Shown piece after piece: positions 43,411 through 48,931 of a stretch of DNA of 48,931 bases. Location: assembly GCA_017744495.1 (NCBI GenBank), contig JAGIBE010000290.1, positions 1 to 48,931 on the forward strand, in the 5' to 3' direction. Made by a program: the position numbers and the translations under genes. This stretch comes from Caulobacter sp. (GTDB lineage: Bacteria; Pseudomonadota; Alphaproteobacteria; Caulobacterales; Caulobacteraceae). Each line of letters begins with the position of its first letter. Within the stretch, counting starts at the first letter, position 1. The notes beneath the pieces were generated by a model that did no database searches, had not been told where the DNA came from, and saw only the letters and a program-made list of their open reading frames with translations.

Positions 43411-46400
43411 GACGGCGCCCCCGGTATCGGGTCAGGGTCCGCCCGATCCGGCGCGACGTGGTCATCGTGCTCGCGGTGGACGCCCTTGTCGGCCGGGGCG
43501 AAGCGATCGAAGGCCAGGTAGATCACCGGGGTGGTGAACATGGTCAGCAGCTGGCTGACCAGCAGGCCGCCGAAGATGGCGATGCCCAGCGGCCGGCGCA
43601 GCTCGCCGCCCTCGCCGAAGCTCAACATCAGCGGGATCGCCGCGAACAGCGCCGCCAGGGTGGTCATCAGGATCGGGCGGAAGCGCAGGATGGCGGCCTG
43701 GAAGATGGCGTCGCGCGGGCTCTTGCCCTCGTTGCGCTGCGCGTCGATCGCGAAGTCGATCATCATGATCGCGTTCTTCTTGACGATGCCGATCAAGAGG
43801 ATGATGCCGATGATGCCGATCACGCCCAGGTCGTTGCCGGTGATCCACAGGGCCAGCAGCGCCCCGACGCCGGCCGACGGCAGGGTCGACAGGATGGTCA
43901 GCGGGTGGATGTAGCTTTCATAGAGCACGCCCAGCACGATGTAGACGCAGACCACGGCGGCCAGGATCAGCCATAGCTGATTGCTGAGGGAGTTCTCGTA
44001 AGCCCCCGCCGCGCCGAGGAAAGTATGGGTGACCGAGACCGGCATGCCGATGTCCTTCATCGCCGCGCGGATGTCGTCGACCGCCTTGCCCAGCGACACG
44101 CCCGGCGCGGTGTCGAAGCCGATCGTCGTGGCCGGGAACTGGGCGACGTGGGTCACCTGCAGCGGAGCGGTCTGCTCCTTGATCGTCGAGATCGCCGAAA
44201 GCGGCGTGGGCGAGCCGCCGCCGGTCTTCAGGTTCAGCAGGCCCAGGGATTCCGGTGCGGTCAGCAGGCCCGGCTTGGCCTCCAGGATCACGCGGTATTG
44301 GTTGGTCTCGGTGAAGATGGTCGAGACGATCCGCTGGCCGAACGCGCTGTAGAGGGCGTCGTCGATGTCCGAGGCGGTGATCGAGAGCCGGGCGGCGGTG
44401 TCGCGGTCGATGTCGACATAGGCCGCCGCGCCGGTCGCGCTGGCGTCGCTATAGACATTGCGCACCGACTTCACGCTGGCCAAGCGCTCGGTCAGCTTGG
44501 CGGCCCACTGCCTGACCGTGGCGGTGTCGGCGCTCTCCAGCGACAGGCGGTAGAGCGTCGGACCGGTCTCGGCGTCGATGGTCAGGTCCTGGGTGGGCTG
44601 GAGATAGAGATGCACGCCCGGCACCGCGGCGACGCGATCGCGCAGCCGCTGCATGATCTTCTCCTGCGAGCCGTGGCGGTCGGCCTTCAGGTTGATCAAC
44701 ATCTGGCCGGTGTGGAGCATCGAGTTGTTGGCGCCATCCACGCCGATGAACGAGCTGAGACTCTCCACCGCCGGGTCGTCGAGGATGGCCTTGGCGGCGT
44801 CCTGCTGCAGGCCGGCCATGCGGTCGTAGGACACCGACTGCTCGACCTCGGTGCGGGCCTGCAACTGGCCGGTATCCTGGGTCGGGAACAGCCCCTTGGG
44901 AATGACTAGATAGAGCAAGGCGGTCAGGACCAGGGTCCCCAGCCCCACCAGCAGAGTCGCCGCCTGGTGCTCCAGCACCCAGGCGAGCCCCTTCTCGTAC
45001 TTGCCCTCGACCCGCTCGAACACCGCCTGGGACTTTCTGGCGATGCGGCCCTGATGCTCCTCGCCGGCGGGCTTGAGCCAGCGGGCCGACAGCATCGGCG
45101 TTAGGGTCAGGGAGACCACGGCCGAGATCAGGATGGTGATGGCCAGGGTGATGGCGAACTCGCGGAACAGCCGACCCACCACATCGCCCATGAACAGCAG
45201 CGGGATCAGCACCGCGATCAGCGACACGGTCAGCGAGATGATCGTGAAGCCGATCTCCTTGGCGCCCTTCAAGGCCGCCTCCATCGGCCGCACGCCCTTC
45301 TCCAGGTGCCGGGAGATGTTCTCGATCATGACGATGGCGTCGTCGACCACGAAGCCGGTCGCGATGGTCAGGGCCATCAGGCTCAGATTGTTCAGCGAGA
45401 AGCCCAGCAGGTACATCACGCCGCAGGAGCCGATCAGCGAGATCGGCACGGCCAGGCCGGCGATCAGGGTGGCGCGCAGGCTGTGCAGGAAGAAGAAGAT
45501 CACCACCACGACCATGACCACGGCCAACAGCAGCTCCATCTCCACGTGGTGGACCGAGCCGCGGATGCCGGTCGTGCGGTCGGCCAGCACCTTGACCTCG
45601 AGGGTGGCGGGCAGCCCCTCCTCCAGCTCCGGCAGCTTGGCCTTGATCGCGTCGACGGTCTTGATGACGTTGGCGCCGGGCTGGCGCTGGACATTGACGA
45701 TGATCGCCGGCGTCTCGTTGGCCCAGGCGCCCAGCCGGGTGTTCTCGGCGCTCTGCACGACCTGGGCGATGTCGCGCAGGCGGATTGGGGCGTTGTCCTT
45801 GTAGCTGACGATCAGGTTCGAATAGTCGTCGACGGTCAGCAGCTGGTCGTTGGCGTTGATCGTGTAGGCGCGGGTCGGGCCGTCGAAGCTGCCCTTGGCG
45901 CTATTGGCGTTGGCGTTGCTGATCGCGCTCTGCACATTGGCCAGGGTGATGCCGTAGCTGGCCATGGCCTGGGTGTCAGCCTGGATGCGGATGGCCGGAC
46001 GCTGGCCGCCGCTGAGGGTGACCAGGCCCACGCCCGAGACCTGGCTGATCTTCTGGGCCAGGCGCGTGTTGACCAGGTTCTGCACCTCGGTCAACGGCAG
46101 GGTGTCGGAGGTCACCGCCAGGGTCAGGACTGGCGCGTCGGCCGGATTGACCTTGGCGTAGACCGGAGGGGCCGGCAGGTCGGCCGGCAGCAGACTGTTG
46201 GCCCCGTTGATCGCCGCCTGCACCTCCTGCTCGGCGACGTCCAGGCTTTCACCCAGGTTGAACTGCAGGGTGATGATCGAGGCGCCGGCCGTGCTGGTGG
46301 AGCTCATCCGCGCCAGGCCGGCCATCTCGCCCAACTGGCGTTCCAGAGGAGCAGTGACCGTCTGACTCATCACCTCGGGGCTGGCGCCCGGATAGAGGGT

Positions 46401-46544
46401 CTGGATCTGGATGGTGGGGTAGTCGACCTGCGGCAGGGCCGACAGCGGCAGCAGCCGGAAGCCGACCAGGCCGGCCAGGACGATGGCCGCCATGAACAGC
46501 GCCGTGGCGACCGGTCGCTGGATGAAGGGACGCGAGGGGTTCAT
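43407..46544 (-). CDS. mdtB: Multidrug efflux RND permease, MdtB-like
   Basis: A 1045-residue HAE1-family RND transporter. FIQRPVATALFMAAIVLAGLVGF opens the protein, and GFVVDDAIVMIENISRHLEKGVRPMEAALKGAKEIGFTI covers helix 4 with the relay aspartates. The length matches MdtB (about 1040). Gene order mdtA-mdtB-mdtC supports the symbol. It begins nine bases after mdtA and ends overlapping the mdtC-like start. Substrates of this class include bile salts, novobiocin and other amphiphiles in enterobacteria; here they are not known. Confidence 0.95.
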   Translation of the reverse strand: MNPSRPFIQRPVATALFMAAIVLAGLVGFRLLPLSALPQVDYPTIQIQTLYPGASPEVMSQTVTAPLERQLGEMAGLARMSSTSTAGASIITLQFNLGESLDVAEQEVQAAINGANSLLPADLPAPPVYAKVNPADAPVLTLAVTSDTLPLTEVQNLVNTRLAQKISQVSGVGLVTLSGGQRPAIRIQADTQAMASYGITLANVQSAISNANANSAKGSFDGPTRAYTINANDQLLTVDDYSNLIVSYKDNAPIRLRDIAQVVQSAENTRLGAWANETPAIIVNVQRQPGANVIKTVDAIKAKLPELEEGLPATLEVKVLADRTTGIRGSVHHVEMELLLAVVMVVVVIFFFLHSLRATLIAGLAVPISLIGSCGVMYLLGFSLNNLSLMALTIATGFVVDDAIVMIENISRHLEKGVRPMEAALKGAKEIGFTIISLTVSLIAVLIPLLFMGDVVGRLFREFAITLAITILISAVVSLTLTPMLSARWLKPAGEEHQGRIARKSQAVFERVEGKYEKGLAWVLEHQAATLLVGLGTLVLTALLYLVIPKGLFPTQDTGQLQARTEVEQSVSYDRMAGLQQDAAKAILDDPAVESLSSFIGVDGANNSMLHTGQMLINLKADRHGSQEKIMQRLRDRVAAVPGVHLYLQPTQDLTIDAETGPTLYRLSLESADTATVRQWAAKLTERLASVKSVRNVYSDASATGAAAYVDIDRDTAARLSITASDIDDALYSAFGQRIVSTIFTETNQYRVILEAKPGLLTAPESLGLLNLKTGGGSPTPLSAISTIKEQTAPLQVTHVAQFPATTIGFDTAPGVSLGKAVDDIRAAMKDIGMPVSVTHTFLGAAGAYENSLSNQLWLILAAVVCVYIVLGVLYESYIHPLTILSTLPSAGVGALLALWITGNDLGVIGIIGIILLIGIVKKNAIMMIDFAIDAQRNEGKSPRDAIFQAAILRFRPILMTTLAALFAAIPLMLSFGEGGELRRPLGIAIFGGLLVSQLLTMFTTPVIYLAFDRFAPADKGVHREHDDHVAPDRADPDPIPGAPS

Positions 46545-46553
46545 GGCGCGGGC

Positions 46554-47885
46554 CTACTCGGCCTGCTGGCGGCGACGGCGATGCTCGCCGCCCTGCCCTT
46601 GCCCCTGACCTTCACCCTTGCCGGCCCACTGCCCCTTCCCTTTGCCCTTGCCTTGACCCATGCGGCCGGCGGCCTGGCCGGGAAGCTGGACCTTGCCGCC
46701 CTCGCGCAGACGATCGCCGCCCTCGGTGATGACCTTTTCGCCGACCTTCAGCCCACTGACGATCGACACCTGGGTCGTCGTCGAGGGACCGGACGTGACC
46801 TTGCGCTTGTGGACCGTCTGGCCCTCGCCCAGCACCCAGACGAAGGCCCCGTCGCTGCTCTGGCGCAGAGCGGTGGCGGGCACGACGACCGCGTCCTTGA
46901 TGGTGTTCAGCTCCAGCCGGACATTGACGAACTGGCTGGGGAACAGGGTCCCGCCGGTGTTGGGAAACCGGGCCTTGGCCTTGACCGTGCCTGTGCCCGT
47001 GTCGACCAGGTTGTCCAAGGTCGAGAAGGTCCCCTTGTCCAGGGTGGTGGTCCGCGTGCGATCCAGGGCAATCACCGGCAGGACACCGCCGCCGTTGGCC
47101 CGGGCTGCGATGCGCGGCACATCGTCCTGCGGGACGGTGAATTCGACGTCGATCGGCGAGACCGTGGTGATCACCGCCACGCCGCTCGCATCCCCAGCCC
47201 CGATGTAGTTGCCGGCGTCCACGACCCGCAGGCCGACCCGGCCGCTGACCGGAGCGACGATGCGGGCGTAGCCGACATTCAGCCTCGCGGTGCCGACGGC
47301 GGCCCTGTCGGCCATCACCGAGCCCTGCAGCTGCTTGACGGTCGCGGCCTGGGTGTCGACCTCCTGGCGGGCGATGGAGTCCTGGGCCAGCAGGGTCTGG
47401 TAGCGGCTCAAGGTGACCTGGGCGCTGGCCAGCTGCGCCTGGTCGCGGGTCAGATTGCCCTGCGCCTGCAAGAGGTCCATCTGGAACTGACGCGGGTCGA
47501 TCTGCACCAGCGGCTGGCCGGCGCGGACCATCTGGCCTTCCTTGAACAGCACCTGGGTGATCACGCCCGAGACCTGCGGCCGGACGGTGACCGTCGCGGC
47601 GGGCTTCACCGTGCCCAGGGCCTCGATGATCACCGGCAGGTCGGCCTGGGTCGCCGTGGCCACGGCCACGGTGCTGGCCGGACCGCCGCGCCGCCCGCCG
47701 CCAAAACCGCCGCCGGGGCCGCCCGGACCTCCGGGACCGCCCGGTCCGCCGCCCTCGCCCTTGGGCGCGTGCATCAGGCTCCAGGCCAGCCAGACGATCC
47801 CAACCAGAACCGCCAGGGCGATCGCCCCGCCGATGATTTGCGCCCTGCGGCTGACATGACGGATCGGCGGACGGGGTTCGGTCAT
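46554..47885 (-). CDS. mdtA: RND efflux periplasmic adaptor, MdtA-like
   Basis: A 443-residue membrane fusion protein with one N-terminal membrane anchor (residues 17-36). A Gly/Pro-rich linker (about residues 43-69, repeated GGP) separates the anchor from the barrel-sandwich domain (ATVTVRPQVSGVITQVLFKEGQMVRAGQPL). The helical hairpin has DLLQAQGNLTRDQAQLASAQVTLSRYQ. MdtA-type landmarks GRVGLRVVDAGNYIGAGD and VVVPATALRQ follow. The last 36 residues (408-443) are Gly/Lys/Gln-rich then Arg-rich (EHRRRRQQAE), an unusual tail. The ATG at 47885 is chosen because homology begins there. First gene of the efflux operon. Confidence 0.93.
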   Translation of the reverse strand: MTEPRPPIRHVSRRAQIIGGAIALAVLVGIVWLAWSLMHAPKGEGGGPGGPGGPGGPGGGFGGGRRGGPASTVAVATATQADLPVIIEALGTVKPAATVTVRPQVSGVITQVLFKEGQMVRAGQPLVQIDPRQFQMDLLQAQGNLTRDQAQLASAQVTLSRYQTLLAQDSIARQEVDTQAATVKQLQGSVMADRAAVGTARLNVGYARIVAPVSGRVGLRVVDAGNYIGAGDASGVAVITTVSPIDVEFTVPQDDVPRIAARANGGGVLPVIALDRTRTTTLDKGTFSTLDNLVDTGTGTVKAKARFPNTGGTLFPSQFVNVRLELNTIKDAVVVPATALRQSSDGAFVWVLGEGQTVHKRKVTSGPSTTTQVSIVSGLKVGEKVITEGGDRLREGGKVQLPGQAAGRMGQGKGKGKGQWAGKGEGQGQGQGGEHRRRRQQAE

Positions 47886-48087
47886 CGAAATCTCAGGCGC
47901 GTGTGGCGAAAGCAACGGCCAAACGCCGCCGTGTCCGAAGCACCAAACGCCACAATGGCGAAACGGATGCTGGTGACGGCGTTTGATCGTCCCGAGCCTT
48001 ACTTGCCCGGCCACGTTTGCCTGAACATTTCAGTCGCGAAACTTGCGTCGCCGCATCTTCGCCTGACTTGATTGACTTTGGACTAGG
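47886..48087. promoter_or_regulatory. Efflux operon promoter region with CCAAACGCC repeats
   Basis: CCAAACGCC occurs at 47919-47927 and again at 47943-47951, exactly 24 bp apart. An inverted copy GGCGTTTG follows at 47978-47985, making AAACGCC/GGCGTTT dyads. Such repeats in the upstream region of an RND pump operon are likely regulator sites. No regulator gene is next to the operon within the window. A standard promoter box is not obvious. Confidence 0.45.
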
Positions 48088-48441
48088 TCAGGCCGCGTTC
48101 AGCCGCCAGGCGAAGCGCGTGGCGATCGACACCGCGCCGTCCTTGCCACCGGCGGGCCCGTCCAGCGTATCGCTCTCGATGAACTGCAGCCCGGCCTCTT
48201 TCTGGGAGCGCCAGACCACGCGGGTCAAGTGGACCCGTTTGGCGATGGAGTCGACGAGGAAGGCGCCCTCGGCCGGCAGGTCCAGATCGGCGATCGCGAT
48301 CCGGGCGCCGCCGTCGGCGATGTCGATCAGCGAAACCTTCCAGGCCTTGCGGCCGTCAACCACGTACGCCTTCCGCTTGGTCGGCGTACGGGGATGGGCC
48401 CGCTGTTCGATACCTGATCTGTGGTCGGCTTCGGATCGCAT
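48088..48441 (-). CDS. PilZ domain protein
   Basis: A 117-residue single-domain PilZ protein, expected to bind cyclic di-GMP. The first signature RxxxR is seen in EQRAHPRTP. The second, (D/N)xSxxG, reads DIADGGARI, so the serine is replaced by alanine. VVWRSQKEAGLQFIE is the usual PilZ ending strand. Binding may be weakened but not necessarily lost. The ATG at 48441 has AGGG upstream; a TTG six codons earlier is possible. It starts 24 bases after the kdpC stop on the same strand, so it may be co-transcribed with the potassium pump. Confidence 0.88.
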   Translation of the reverse strand: MRSEADHRSGIEQRAHPRTPTKRKAYVVDGRKAWKVSLIDIADGGARIAIADLDLPAEGAFLVDSIAKRVHLTRVVWRSQKEAGLQFIESDTLDGPAGGKDGAVSIATRFAWRLNAA

Positions 48442-48465
48442 GGCGGCGACCCTAGCCAAGCAGGG

Positions 48466-48931
48466 TTAACGGATGGCGCCCTCCTGACGGTCAAGGTCGA
48501 GATTGACCAGCAGGACGTTGACGCGCGGCTGGCCGATGAAGCCCAGCAAGCGTCCCGCCTGGTGGCGGGCGATCACCGCCTCGACGGCGTCGGTGGTCAT
48601 GCCCCGCGCCTTCGCGATGCGCGGAGCCTGGAAGCGGGCGTAGGCCGGCGAGATTTCCGGGTCCAGGCCCGAGCCCGAGGTCGTCACCGCATCGGCGGGG
48701 ATTGCGACGCCCGGGTTCTCGGCCCGCAGGGTCGCGGCGTCGGTCTTCTCGCGCTCAATGAGCTTGTCGTTCAGCGGCCCCATGTTGGAACCGCTGGAGG
48801 CCGAAGCGTCATAGCCCACGCCGGCCGCCGAGGGACGCGGATGCAGGTATTTCGCCTGGGCGAAAGTCTGACCGATCAGGGCCGAGCCGACGACCGCGCC
48901 CTTGGCGTCCTTGACCAGGGAGCCGTTGGCC
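48466..48931 (-). CDS. kdpC: Potassium-transporting ATPase subunit C, C-terminal part (runs off window end)
   Basis: About 154 C-terminal residues of KdpC can be read; the 5' end lies beyond the window. GSALIGQTFAQAKYLHPRPSA, GYDASASSGSNMGP, TTSGSGLDPEISPAYARFQAPRIAKARG and GFIGQPRVNVLLVNLDLD are the classic KdpC stretches. It stabilises the KdpFABC high-affinity potassium pump in the inner membrane. kdpA and kdpB are expected upstream, outside the window. The PilZ gene follows by 24 bp. Confidence 0.96.
   Translation of the reverse strand, partial: ANGSLVKDAKGAVVGSALIGQTFAQAKYLHPRPSAAGVGYDASASSGSNMGPLNDKLIEREKTDAATLRAENPGVAIPADAVTTSGSGLDPEISPAYARFQAPRIAKARGMTTDAVEAVIARHQAGRLLGFIGQPRVNVLLVNLDLDRQEGAIR

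Noticed and set aside
47720..47760. GGP/GGX repeat coding stretch as a CRISPR-like or tandem repeat array
   Set aside because: The repeats are short codon-level repeats inside the mdtA linker, in frame, without spacers.
45306..48071. Open frame of about 920 codons on the plus strand opposite mdtB and mdtA
   Set aside because: Composition (Asp, Gly, Gln, Val, His) is that of an antisense shadow in GC-rich DNA. The minus strand has unmistakable RND and adaptor genes.

Overview
The window reads as a chromosomal segment of a high-GC alphaproteobacterium, most likely Caulobacter or a close Caulobacteraceae relative. The basis is the very GC-rich coding bias at third positions, the large TonB-dependent receptor with an AQA signal peptide, the NodT-type efflux lipoprotein, the DUF6285/phosphotransferase pair and the overall style of the proteins. 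This is recognition, not a database match. I see no tRNA, rRNA, CRISPR array, insertion sequence or prophage.

Layout. Positions 1-9473 hold an outer-membrane beta-barrel protein (cut by the window edge), a FabH-like ketoacyl synthase, an M48/Ste24 protease, a three-gene polar amino acid ABC transporter, a small divergent GIY-YIG-like protein, RecG, and a phosphotransferase/DUF6285 pair. Positions 9456-13369 hold a DUF3089 protein lacking the usual nucleophile serine, an SCP2-type thiolase and an HMG-CoA-synthase-like/OB-fold fusion. Positions 13470-24413 hold HldD, a DNA photolyase, cyclopropane fatty acid synthase, a small unknown protein, a polysaccharide deacetylase, a sulfur amino acid group (cysteine synthase, an amidase, 3-mercaptopyruvate sulfurtransferase, cystathionine beta-lyase), a DUF1697 protein and a DUF5690 MFS protein.

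Positions 24544-34110 are a complete assimilatory nitrate locus, all on the minus strand. In transcription order it runs nasT (ANTAR antiterminator), nasS (cytoplasmic nitrate sensor), a 266-bp leader, narK-type transporter, nirB, nirD, nasA-type nitrate reductase and cobA (siroheme synthesis). The genes from nirB to cobA overlap or are tightly spaced. The leader carries two tandem 19-bp dyads and, nearer the transporter, two tandem hairpins. This arrangement fits NasS-NasT control by transcription antitermination, although the hairpin loops do not match the ANTAR consensus perfectly.

Positions 34197-38520 hold an alginate-lyase-family protein and a TonB-dependent receptor with a good sigma70-type promoter, an inverted-repeat operator candidate and a classic intrinsic terminator. 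This is a likely polysaccharide or oligosaccharide uptake locus. Positions 38780-47885 encode a full MdtABC-type RND efflux pump with its NodT-family outer membrane channel, in one overlapping operon with repeated promoter elements. The window ends with a PilZ protein placed just downstream of kdpC, whose 5' part lies outside.

The observations I consider most worth checking are the nas leader architecture, the nested GGGGACA/TGTCCCC inverted repeat after cobA, the receptor operator, the divergent GIY-YIG mini-protein, and the DUF3089 and OB-fold proteins with altered key residues. I did not find a wholly new multi-gene system that I could defend.
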